From assembly GCF_048128805.1 (NCBI RefSeq), contig NC_136005.1:9778504-9842503 (forward strand): a DNA stretch of 64,000 nt, given 5' to 3'. The stretch is from Centroberyx gerrardi (lineage: Eukaryota; Chordata; Actinopteri; Beryciformes; Berycidae). Under the pieces are notes generated by a model. It did no database searches. It saw nothing but the letters and a program-made list of their open reading frames with translations, and was not told where the DNA came from. Shown one piece after another: positions 1 through 11,198 of the stretch. The number at the start of each line of letters is the position of its first letter. The stretch's first letter is position 1. The translations under genes and the position numbers were made by a program.

Positions 1-266
1 ACAGTCTTATAGCAAATTTCCAAAATGTTCCTAAAATTGTTCGTTTTCTCTACTTTGACATGACTTTTAAGGCTTGGAAATGGTCAGAATCATTTTCCTT
101 ACTTTTCCATAGTACCCAGACCTGCATAGGAACCCTGGTTATTAGATAGAACTACAGAAGCCATGATTTAAATAAAAGCTATTGTCACTTTCAGTTTTTC
201 ATATTGCACATCTGTCTCATTAGTGCACTGTAAATGTGATCTTCTGACATTTCCCTTTGTCTGTAG

Positions 267-1825
267 GGCCTGGACCCGGGCGCTATGCGCTCCCTCCCAC
301 CATTGGTTTTATTGGCCATGACTTCACCAAGCCAACTAGCCCTGCCTATTCTTTCCATGGCAGGATGAGCAACAATAGTAAGCCCTTCTCTTTCTCTCAC
401 TTTTATCTGCAATTATTATTACATAGAATACATTTTTATTGTTTTTCTTTCTGTAATTAAATGTGTTGGTGCCGTCTCGGAGGGGACAAACCTGAATACA
501 TAAATACATATAATAGCTAAAAAAGCCAGCATAGATGTCATAAACACCACAAAGCATTTTACATAATTACAATCATAGATCTCTTAATCTTTTAAAAACA
601 ATTTCATCCTCTCAAATACATCACCTAATATACCATGTTCCCTGGTTAATAAATCACTCAATGGTAAATACTAGTTCTAAGTGACACAATGTCAAATCAT
701 AGCCAATAGGGGGAGACAACACAACATTATCGTATAGTTTCTCAGTTGTTCCTGTTCATGAATTTGTTTGCATCTAACCAGCCTATTGACTGAGAAAAAA
801 GTTATTTTTTTCAACAATAGTGATTAATAATGATGAATTAATGTGAGAAATGTTTGCTTTTCCTGCAGTGTACTGTGTTGACTCCAGTCCTGGGCCTCAG
901 TACCATATTGATGCAAAAATGACTCGTTTTGGAAGGGACGGCAACCCTGCATACTCAATGTTGGGCAGAATGAAAAGACCAAGTAAGTTCCCATCATAAC
1001 AGGTAAAGAACATTTATTTTGAACGCATAATTATTAGTCATGGTTGTGACAACAATAAAAACATCTAACATGCAAATGTACACTATTTTGCTTATTTTAA
1101 ACACTTCACAGATTGACTGTTATATGTAATGCTGAATTATAAATCATTCTTGATTGGCCCATTCCAAGACTCTGGGCCCTCATACATGTGTTTTTGACAC
1201 TTCTTGTACTCCAGTGTCAGCTGCTGCAACTGAAAATCTGAACCCCCATGAAGGGAACCAAACAGACAGTTACTCTACCATATGGTGTTGAGTTGTTGCT
1301 TTTTGCATGACAATAATTCAGCTGTTCTGTTCACTAGAGGAGATATTCCAGACGCCTGGCCCAGGAGCATACAGCCCTGAGAACGCCCCGCCATGCAACC
1401 TCCAGCGCAGACCCCCCTCCTACACGATGGGCTCTCGCACACGCTACCGCACCGTCGACTCGGTACCTGCCCCTAACAAGTACTCTCTCCCTTCACTCAT
1501 GGGCCCACAAGTCCCAAACAAGCCAGCCGGTGCAAGCTACACAATGTCAGGACTTTACAAGACAGGGGGCCCATCTGAGGACTTATCCAAGACACCGGGA
1601 CCTTGTGGGTACAACAGAACAAACCCAAGTGTTTATTTACCCCGACAGCCAGCGTTCTCCATGCTGGGGCGTCACAGCTTACCCAGAGATGCCACCAAGA
1701 AACCCGGTCCTGGAACGCATAACCCAGAGAAGGTGACAGTCAACAAGGCCCGGGCCCCGGCCTACTCTCTGGGCATCAGACACTCTGAGTTTGTCACACC
1801 GCTAGTTGTCAATGTAGCTGACTGA
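267..1825 (+). CDS. odf3l2: Outer dense fiber protein 3-like 2 (CIMAP1D-type), 5'-truncated by the window edge
   Basis: Three coding exons are visible: 267-377, 869-982 and 1338-1825 (stop TGA 1823-1825). Each is bounded by AG/GT, and phases continue (2+108+1, 2+111+1, 2+486 nt). The first exon or exons lie upstream of the window. The protein has repeated PGPGxY-type STPGR motifs ([46 protein letters not shown]) and ends near [16 protein letters not shown]. This matches the layout of human ODF3L2 ([33 protein letters not shown]). The family consists of ciliary or flagellar microtubule-associated (inner junction or outer dense fibre) proteins. The adjacent shc2 gene supports ODF3L2 over ODF3/ODF3B, because ODF3L2 neighbours SHC2 in human. 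AATAAA at 2086-2091 is the likely poly(A) signal. Family assignment is firm; the subfamily name rests partly on synteny. Confidence 0.9.
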
Positions 1826-1984
1826 GCATCACCCACTCCTGTGTAAAAACTTTGTTTATAACAGTTAGCCACCATATAAATATAGGTTGTCTGTGAAGGT
1901 AGAATAGAAAATTATACAGACAAAATTATGTAATTGTATAGAAAAATATCACTGAAAAGAAAATGCATATGTAACACAATACAT

Positions 1985-1990
1985 TTTATT
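1985..1990 (-). promoter_or_regulatory. Candidate poly(A) signal of the CKS gene
   Basis: TTTATT on the plus strand (AATAAA on minus) is the nearest signal I found downstream of the CKS stop at 2516. It would give a 3' UTR of about 540 nt running into the odf3l2 3' UTR, so the two mRNAs would be complementary over roughly 100 nt or more. Confidence 0.45.
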
Positions 1991-2085
1991 TTGTTCTGTC
2001 CAGCAACAAATAATTTTTCTAGAATCAACGTGTAATATCTAGTAATAATATATGTACATTAAAGCAACCAATAAGATTAAAGAAA

Positions 2086-2091
2086 AATAAA
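2086..2091 (+). promoter_or_regulatory. odf3l2: Poly(A) signal of odf3l2
   Basis: An AATAAA lies about 260 nt after the odf3l2 stop codon and is the first good signal downstream. A second one at about 2145-2152 is an alternative. Transcripts using either would overlap the predicted 3' end of the convergent CKS gene. Confidence 0.6.
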
Positions 2092-2515
2092 TGTTTGAAC
2101 ACAGAAAGCTCTTTTAGGAAAAACATGTGGGCTTGCATTCGAGAAAAATAAAACCCTAGACCTGTATGACCAGTCAGTAAATACATCAATCTTAACAAAT
2201 GAAATCAGAAAATACATAACAAATGTATTCAACTAATATAAAATTTCCTGGAGAACTTTCATCTTCATATTGTTGCTAAGCTGATCAATCACAGCAGAAC
2301 TGTTGTGGCACTTCAACTCTCCTTGACTAGCTGTTTGCCTCTCATTACCTCCAAAAATGTAAGGAGTTTGAAATAAAAAACAAACAAACTATAAATACGG
2401 GTTTGTTATACTATACATTCAAACATATGGAGAGATGTACATGGGAGAAATGTATGGTCCAAAGACGATACAAATCAGTAAAGATGATATCAGGTATGTT
2501 ATAGATGGTTTCCAC

Positions 2516-3470
2516 TCAATCCTTTGGGAGAGGTCTTCTGAAAAGCAGTATGTGTGGCTCTGGAGAGTTAAATAAACAAGGAGATTCTGTCAGCATAAAG
2601 TGGTTACACCAATTCTTACACTATAAATACACAGCTGTGGTCCATGTCTATGTAAGCTTCAAGACAGCCTAAAAGATACCTGCCTGTAAGAGCCATCAGG
2701 TCAATGGTTGCTCACCTGGTTTGTGGATCATGTAGTGAATCCAGCCCTGGCTCTGCTGCACCCCCAGCTCCCTCCATTCCTCTTCTGTCATCAGGTGGGA
2801 GGTGGGCACCAGTTTAGACAGCTGCTTTGGGAGCATGACATGCCTAGGAGGAGAGAGATCAAATGAAAGTCATTGACAAGACTAACCTACTAACGTCAGA
2901 GCACAAAAATTGCGTTTTACAGCAGGTTGACAAAACGGTACGAAGTAGTAACGAATCATTATTACCATATTCAGTTAACTCTGACATATGTTTGAAGCCC
3001 ACGTGACAGATATACTGCTGACCTCCCTGTACGTTTTGGTGGGGATTTCTTTTTCTAAAAAGTTACGTTACGATATTATAGACTAAAATAACGTTAAAGA
3101 ACATATTCAGATAACGTTAAGACAAACAACGGTCAAACCAACTCAAAATCCACTTGAACGATTTAGTTAACGTTAATGTTACGTAAGAGCTGACCGAGGT
3201 TATTTTGGTTGTACTATTAGGTTGTCAGCGTATATATTCAATTCTTACATATTCGATAATGTATTTTATTAAACTATCCTAACATGAAACGTTTGCTAAC
3301 ATTAACCTAGTTACCGACAGCAAACGTTCTGTTAAGCCATCGAATCTAACGTTAGCTAACGCTAGCTAGCGAACTTTTGACAACAACGTTAGTCAACGTC
3401 AATAAACATACCTGTACTCGAACTCTTCATCGGTGTATTTGTCAGAGTAGTAAATCTGCTTTTTCGACAT
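2516..3470 (-). CDS. Cyclin-dependent kinase regulatory subunit (CKS1/CKS2 family), complete
   Basis: Three minus-strand exons: 3470-3412 (ATG, 59 nt), 2843-2716 (128 nt) and 2559-2516 (44 nt, stop TGA). They total 231 nt, or 76 aa. The start reads [20 protein letters not shown] and the end reads [18 protein letters not shown] proteins are small docking subunits that bind CDK1/CDK2 and phospho-threonine on CDK substrates. The anion-pocket residues K11, R20, S51, W54 and R71 are all present, and the beta-hinge HKPEPH (usually HEPEPH) is kept. Length is close to the usual 79 aa. It is similarly close to CKS1B and CKS2 (GVQQSQGW is CKS1B-like, PLPKD is CKS2-like), so no symbol is assigned. It lies tail-to-tail with odf3l2 and head-to-head with shc2. 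The introns are ordinary, so it is not a retrocopy. Confidence 0.96.
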
Positions 3471-3595
3471 TTTCAGTAGATGATAAGGAGTTAATGTTGA
3501 TGGAGAGAAAGCTGTTTTCAGGCGGTGTAAAGTACTAACTAACGATAGTTATGAGCGCAAGCTGTCATCTGCCGCTGTTTTCAGAGGACCTAAAT

Positions 3596-3632
3596 TTTAA
3601 ACTCAAACGGTCCCCCGCCTTCCCTGGATTGG
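3596..3632 (-). promoter_or_regulatory. Candidate cell-cycle promoter of the CKS gene: CCAAT box plus CHR-like site
   Basis: Upstream of the CKS ATG (3470), the minus strand carries CCAAT (plus-strand ATTGG, 3628-3632). About 27 nt downstream are TTTGAG and TTTAAA (3596-3607). NF-Y CCAAT boxes just upstream of a CHR (TTTGAA/TTTAAA) are the known layout of G2/M genes controlled by DREAM/MuvB, and mammalian CKS genes are cell-cycle regulated. The motifs are short, so this is an inference. Confidence 0.4.
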
Positions 3633-4549
3633 TGAAGGGAGCGGCACGCGGACAAAACAGAAGCCCAGGCCCCACCCCCTAACTTGACTCCAACATCGTC
3701 TATGCTTTGGAAGAGGAATCACTCAATAATGAAATAAACTGGCCCATCTTCCGGTCTGCAAAATTGGGCGTGTTTCTTAAGGAGTGCTTTTCACAACACT
3801 TTTAGCTCAAACGTTAACACAATTTTTGTTTTTTGTGTCACTTGCTCCAAATTTATTAGATGTTTTGACGGAAGACAGAAGCATTGTACCTCGCAACTTT
3901 TACTCTGGTCCGTTGCGCTTCTCAAAGACTGTTGCGGTAGCCTAAAATAAGGGATCAGTAGAGGTCTTCGCTTCTTCATTATCTCTGCTTCAAAAGTCAT
4001 GTGTGTCAAACATTTTTGGTCTCTATGGTTTCCGTCTTCACTTTAGAGTAGGCCGAAACAGTGAATCTGAGTTGACTGCAGTTGTTTTAATTTTCCTGTT
4101 TATTTCAATTGACAAATTGGTGTTTTATTCTAACTGGCATTAAAAACTTGCACTCGTGCTGCTGTATGTAAGTTTTAAAAGCCTATAGGCTTTAGGCTAA
4201 ACTAGTAGGCTAAGACGTTAGTAAGAAAGTTTAACAGGTAGAAAACATAGGTAGAAAATCAGTCCTAACCATTAAGCTTTCATTATAATCTTCGCTGTAA
4301 ATGACGGTGATATTGGTCTCTTACGTAACATGTTAATATGGTGTTTGTAAATGAAATTCAAACTACAGTAGTAATATGTTTTTTTTCTAGTTGGCTATTT
4401 TCTAGTAGGCTATTTTCTATAGTTTGTCCTTGGTCTGAGTCTGAAATGCATCGCTACAATATTTTATAGCCTACATGATATTTAAATGTGTTTGACAGAC
4501 AAAAGTTCTGCTGCTGAGCTCAATTTTTTCCTTTGTATCTTTTCCAGTG

Positions 4550-4683
4550 CACTCTTACAAAGGAGGTGCCATTTTTAACACATCATTGTCTTGTGTTGTT
4601 ATTAACATATCTTGTGTTGAAAGTGTGTGTTGTGCCAATGAAGACACACAGATGTGTTAAAAATGACATCCTTTGTAAGAGTG
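4550..4683. mobile_element. Short MITE-like element with ~33-bp terminal inverted repeats
   Basis: The left end CACTCTTACAAAGGAGG and the right end CCTTTGTAAGAGTG are inverted copies. The inversion continues through a second block (ATTTTTAACACAT against ATGTGTTAAAAAT). The element is about 134 bp with no coding capacity, which is the size and shape of a non-autonomous DNA transposon. Family is not assigned. Confidence 0.65.
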
Positions 4684-5524
4684 TGGATTCTTGATTGTTC
4701 ATAGATTGTTCTCTTAGAGATGCAAAGATGCAAAAAGTTAACATAATTGACATTTTCATCAACTAATTTATTTTTTCTTCAAATTTCAATAATTACTGCT
4801 GTGATAGGATGAATTACACTTTGAGAAATGCATCACCTAACGTATTTTCTATATGCCTTACATGAATATGTTACTTTCTCAGTCGATGATTTGTACAACA
4901 TTAAATATAAACTCTTCAGTGAATGAACATTTACATTTTAACCAAACAAACTGAGTTTGGTTTGAGGTCTCTGTGCTGGAAGTATGTTGTTGTTCTTAGT
5001 ATTATCACTGTTGTCAGGGTAATGGCTGCTAATGAGTGGTGCTGCATTCACAGCATGGTTTGTTCCACTTGTGCATGCAAAGCACCAAAGTGAGCAGGTA
5101 AATGTTAACCCTTCACACACAGTATAGTTGAATGGTTGATATTGCCACTGTTTATATGAGTGTATCATCAAATGAAATGAAATAATGTCCCACACTGATG
5201 TTTATGAAAATTAAAAAAGTGTCATCTGTGTCACCACAATTGTTATTACATCTACATTAAAAATCTTTTTAGTTGGTTTTGGTTTGAAGTAAATTTTCCA
5301 TATTCATTTTACTGTTATGCATATTGTCATTGCAGTATCTTGTCTTTTTACAGAAATATGGACAGAATGTACTGTGAAGAAGCCAAGGCCAGCTATTTAT
5401 GCATCAGTCAACATGCATCGATTACATCTGGTTTATCAGTAACTTCTTACACTCTGCTGCAAACAAACAAGAAGTGATTGGCTGTTTGGAGGAAGGTGGG
5501 GTGGCAGTGGCAATGATGATTGTG

Positions 5525-5528
<4 letters not shown>

Positions 5529-5556
<28 letters not shown>
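5529..5556. repeat. (GT)n microsatellite
   Basis: About 14 GT units. Cys/Val-rich reading frames here are artefacts of the repeat. Confidence 0.95.
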
Positions 5557-5558
<2 letters not shown>

Positions 5559-7044
5559 CTGTCTCAGAGGGTGTGTGTGATTTGTTGTAATGTGGACCCC
5601 TGGCCAGTGACATGAAATTGTTCTCTCATTCAGCCAATAACTGCAGCTGCTTTGTATTATGACACTTGGACCAGATTGCCTCGTTACACACGTTACAGCA
5701 GTGGTTCATTCTGATATAACCCTTTAGGAAGTGTAGTGGGCTGGATCTTATTTCCATCTTCTTTCTCCTCAAAGCCTGATAGGTAAGTTTCCTGCCACTG
5801 ATGCCTTTCTGAATAACTTTTAGCTCTTACTGGATCTCTGCAAATATCGTGCAACTGGTTTAGCATTTTGTGTTTTAATGGACTTATTGAATTTTCTACC
5901 CAGGCCAGCAGTCTGTGTGGCCCTTTTAGTTGTTTCGCAAGAGCATGAAGAGTAAGTTAACAGTACTTTACATACACATTTTGGCTGTTTACTGAGTTGT
6001 GTCTTGAGTCACATTTTGTTGGACAGAGAACACAACACTCATCTCTCACCCGAAAGCTGCAGGCTGATTAAGGAAGCTTGCAAATGATTCAGAATCAATT
6101 GCTTGATTGAATTTAGGCAATTGTCCTTATTTGTCAAGCACATAACAAGCTTTTCCTGGTATATGTAGGTGTCCTTATTTAACCAGTTGACTATTCCTCT
6201 CTTTGCATAACAGATGACCCTGACTGCTACTTGGGCTATTTCACCATCCATGCAAACATCACTCACGTCTATAAAGCCTCCCTACTCCTCTTCTGCCTTA
6301 CCTTTGACTGATTAACAGATTCTTGTTTCAGCCTTTTGTCTAATTTGGCTCCTTTATCTGCTTTCGTAGCCTTTAATGCCAGTTGTACTTTCTTGTTCTG
6401 TTTTCCCAAGGAACTGAGTGTCCGCTCTGTGCTCAGCGGAGGATCATTTCTGACACAATAACAGATATCAGCCTTCTATTAATACCTTGTGTCCTCTGCT
6501 TCCTGTGCGCCAGACGTGACCTTGTGTTAGAGGGCTATCTGTTCTGATGAAAGATGTTGTTATTGTTGTTGGTTGGCTCTAGACCCCCACCTCCGCCCAA
6601 ACACACACACCTTCCCTGAAAGGTGTGCAGTACAAATCCCTGCTTAACCCACTTAGCGTTTCACACTGAGAAGCATGACGTATATATGTTACCTTTGTGC
6701 GAAATGGGAGAATAGAAGAGTGTGAGTGAGAGAGAATGAAAGAAGAGGGTGAAAATGATTAGACTGAAAAGGCGAGAGTGAGGGAAGGGGAGAGTGAAGG
6801 AGGGAGGGAGGGTGAGAGTGAGGAGCTAAAAGGCCTGTGCTCTCCTTCCAGAAGATGGCGGAGGGCTCCCTGGGGAGGCGGCTGGGAGGACAGGGGAGTT
6901 GGGAAGAGATTTCAAGCAGATGGGATGGGGTGGGTGTTTTGACTGATGCAGTCCCTTATGAGTACTGCTGCATTGTTTCCTTTGCCAGTTAAGTTTTTGT
7001 CTATTCCCAGGACAAATGTAATTATTCTCTATCAGCACAAGCAC

Positions 7045-7070
7045 GCACACACACACACACACACACACAC
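7045..7070. repeat. (CA)n microsatellite
   Basis: About 13 CA units in the CKS-shc2 intergenic region. Confidence 0.95.
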
Positions 7071-8229
7071 CTCCACACACAGCCTACACTTAAACTAATT
7101 GGTTGAGACCCTTTTGCCTATATATACTCACAACCCTGTGACATGAGCTCAAACATTTGCAATCAATCCCTCAGTTAATACTTTTATTTTGTATTACTCT
7201 ATCAATGAGTTCTGCATTTGTCATTTCTGTTGGTTAGAATCTAATCCCATTTTCAAGATTGTATTCATTTTGTATTCATTTCATCAAATAAGACTCCTCT
7301 ACAGAGAGACTGAATATAACCCAAGCATTTGGGGTTTCATTCCAAAATACTATATATTCAATTTAAAAGAATGTTATTGATATTCATTGTTCAATATTTA
7401 AAAAATGCAAATGATTGCATACTCTAAAATGTTACTATTTTGTAAAGAGAGAGCTCAAGACAGATAATATCCTTAAGATTCAGTAGTACTTTCATGCAGC
7501 AATAATTTTTTCTATATGTTTTCTATATGTGTTCAAATGGTGGATATCATATTGGAATTAAACTTTTGGGTTACTTGGGATAGCAAGTAAGTAAAACTAG
7601 TGATAAGTCTCAAGTCTTCAAAAATCCACTCAATATTTATCATCTTAATAAAAAAAAAATCAGAAGAGAGATGAGACAGCATTTCAGGTAACTGGAAGCA
7701 GTCTACCTCTCATTATGAATATTACTTTGAGAGCCCAATAGTAAGATTTACTTAAAAATTATACAACCTCACGCATGAGGTATTCAGTAAACCTTAATTT
7801 CATTACTTTCTTTTTTGTCATAATTCATATATAGACAGCACCAGAGCTATGCAATACAGCTAAAAGATAATGTGTATTGATTCAGTTTGGTTATTAATTC
7901 ATTGAATGACCTTCATGTAAAATGCATTCATGTTTGTTTTGCAGCAAACTGTGTTAGTCTGTTGAAAAGGTCGTTGTTCTCTGGCATTGTCACAGGCATG
8001 CGGCCATAGCTTGATAATGTGTCAAATATTGAGCAATGGGATGCACTGCAGTGTGCGTGTGTGTGTGTGTGCAATTGATATGCATACATGTGTTTGCATG
8101 TGTGTGTAGAGGGTGGTTCAGGCAGATGTGTTTTAGCTAATGCTGTCTGAGAGCAGCTGGGCAGGGCAGGGCTAATAGATGTGCAATAACCCAATGACAT
8201 CATCCAGAGAGAGAGAGAGAGTGTGGGAG

Positions 8230-8514
8230 TGTACGAGCGAGCTAGCCCAAGGCAGTGAACGGGAGCAGGCCAGCTCAGATGCAGAGGAGAGCGGCATGAG
8301 AGTGGGAGAGCGCGCGTGTGTGTGTGTGTGAGTGGGAGAGGACCGGACAGCGTTCAGTCAACATTGACCAGGATATAGGACTCTGCCCAGAAGATTTTCT
8401 CTCCAGTTTTTCCCCCTCCTCCATTACACCTCTCCCCCTCCCCTTTCCCCTTTCCCCTCATCCTCTATCAGTTATCCCCCCTCTCAGCCCCTGCTTCAGG
8501 CGGCTCCTCCGGGC
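8230..8514 (+). other. shc2: 5' UTR and promoter-proximal region of shc2
   Basis: The sequence upstream of the ATG is GA- then GT-repeat-bearing (8206-8222, 8314-8330), followed by a pyrimidine-rich stretch (8397-8490) just before the start codon. No splice acceptor is needed because the frame starts at 8515. The transcription start cannot be placed. Confidence 0.45.
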
Positions 8515-11135
8515 ATGCTCCTTAAGCCAAAGTATGGCCGCTTTCGCAACGACTCTGTGACCTCCTCCGACGACCTGATGCAGAGCTTAGCCATGAGCGG
8601 CAAAGTGGTGGCCACACCGGTGGTCCCCTCCTCCACCCCCAGCCTGCCTTTGCCTCCCCTGCCTCCTCTGGATCCCAGCGCCAGGTCCTCCTCCTCTGCC
8701 GGGGCCGCGGCCCTGGCCGACTCCCCCTGCCTGGATGGGGAGCAGGACGCCACCACCACCTTCTGCATGCTCATCCCCAAGATGCCTCAGTGGAAGTTCT
8801 CCAACTCCCTGCTCAGCCGGAGCCCGTCCAACTCCAGCTCCAGCTCCAGCTCTAGCAAGGACTCGGGCAAGGCGGCAGCAGCTCCTTCCCAGGCCTCTGT
8901 CTCCTCCTCCTCATCATCACACGGGCCCGGTGGTGCGACCTCAGTCAGTGGCCCCGTGGCCAGTCTAGCTGCGGTGCTTAACTCCTGTGACCCTGTGTGT
9001 GTCACCCCCTGTTCCCTACAGGCCATCCGAGGGCAGAGAGCAGCCGCACTAGCCAGCTCAGCCGGTCCGGGGGGCCACGGATTTGGGGCCATGGAGGTCA
9101 CAGGGAGCCCCGGGGGCTCCAGCAGCTCCAGGTCAGGAATGAGCCGCAGGACAAGAGTGGAAGGCATGTGGCTGGGGGGAGAAGACTTCAACCAGAAGGG
9201 CAGCTTCATCCACAAGCCATCCCAAGGCTGGCTGCACCCCGACAAGAAGATTGCAGGACCAGGAGCCTCCTATATTGTCAGGGTGAGTCAATGCACACTC
9301 TTACAGACTACTCTCATCTTATTTCACTGTGTGCATTCATTGTAATGGAAGTTAACCATTCACTTAATTCAGGATTTGTTTCCTTGCAGAACAGTTTGAT
9401 AGTGTTTACATCAGGTTTTGAATTGTTTGTTCAAATTTGTTAACAAGTCTGATGTTGTTTTACAAGCAAACCAGAAAAGTACTAACTTTTTTCAAATGTA
9501 AATACTCGCACATGATGTAACAACTGGGTACAATTGCCTGCTCACAGGAACCATTGTATCACGTAATATTAACGACCCCATTTCCAGGCTTCTCTATCTG
9601 GGTGGGAAACAAAAGGACACCACAGTGCCAGGCAGTTTATTATGCAGCCCATGTGGTGCGGGCTGAGGAATACATAATTTAATCCAGATAGATGGCTTGG
9701 TGTGGCTGGTTGGGAGACTGCGTCAGGGCAGCACACAGGCTTCAGGGTGGAGAGATAAACAATGGAATTATATGATGCATGCATGGACTATAGTTATCAG
9801 GACCGTTGTTGCTCTACCGTATTGTTTACCATAGGTTATATGCATGAGAGACTATAGTTATACAATAACCGTCCCTATATAGTGCCTGTAACCTATGCCT
9901 GACACAACATTATGCCTGGTGGCTGTTTTAGTAATGGTGTGTAACATAAATAAGACTACAGTTAAATGAGCTGTAGTTTAAATCCAATATGAGGAAGCAT
10001 GTGGGAGTGGCATGCTTTGTGTGGTTGCTAGATTGTTTAATTGTTTAATGTGTGGAATGAGAAAAGATTTTATCTTTTAGATTTAAAATTTGATTTACGA
10101 TGCATCAGCACAATGAATCTCAATCTTCTTATAAGTATTGTCATCATTATAGTATGCTTGAATGCTCTTTATACAGAATAGGATGCAGATATTTCTCCTT
10201 AAGCTTTTATCACAAATAAGATCAGGCTCCAGAAATAGGAAATTACACCGTCTTTCCTGACAGAAAGGTGGCATTGATTATACATGAAATAAGCCGTTTT
10301 GTGTTATGAAAGCCATGCGGCTTGTGCAGTGACTGAAGAGATATCTTTATCAGCCTTCTAGTGATTTGTGTTCACAAAGGGTTACCATCCCAGGCAGACT
10401 GCTTGACGTCAATGTCAATGATCTCCCCTCAGCGATCCCCCACACCCGCTCGCCTCCGCCCCTCTCACCACTTCTCTCCCCCCCTCCTCCTCCTCCAGCC
10501 TCAAACTAATGACATGGCTCTTGATTAGCCCAGTCTAGGGCCCAAGCACACTTTCTAATGGCATTACACAGGCACCATTCATTCCTATATTCAATTACAT
10601 TTAATCACAGTCATTTGCATCATGTGAAATGGAAGAGAAGGGTTGGACGGCAGGGGCTGGGAGGGGTCCATCTGTGTTAGGATCAGCGGTGAGTACGTTT
10701 CAGCTCTCAACACCATGCAGGGGCTTCCCTAGGCTCATATTAACAACAAGTGCTCCTCTCATATTAACACCATGTCTGATTAATGTCTTTTTATTGACTA
10801 ACATGTTATTCCGTTAAACATGCAAGAAAACACCACTGGAGATACATACATATCAGATGCATAGTATATTTTATCAGTCTGACCTATTAACATCTTATTG
10901 TGGTCAACTGCAAGTGTACTGTAATAATTTTAGATTATCAGTGTGAGCTAATGTGCAAAACGGATTTCATGGCTGCTTGAGCAGTAGTGTGTGTGTGACT
11001 CAGTGGTAAATCTATGCAGGGAGGAGCACTTGCTGCATGTATTAGTGTCACAGTGACAGTAGATTTCTGCTGCGCTGTGCCATTTTTATTCTGCACAGCC
11101 ACCATAGCCCACAGCTCTCTCTGTCTCTATTTCTG

Positions 11136-11198
<63 letters not shown>

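Larger units (their letters stand above)
3700..8200. other. Intergenic region between the divergent CKS and shc2 genes
   Basis: No coding exon could be supported here. It holds AT-rich unique sequence, an inverted-repeat element at 4550-4683, a (GT)n run at 5529-5556, a purine-rich GA stretch at about 6716-6830 and a (CA)n run at 7045-7070. Both genes must take their 5' regulatory sequence from this 5-kb interval, but no specific enhancer can be read by eye. Confidence 0.6.

Noticed and set aside
8787-9245. 152-codon minus-strand frame
   Set aside because: Shadow of shc2 exon 1, whose high GC content removes stops in other frames.
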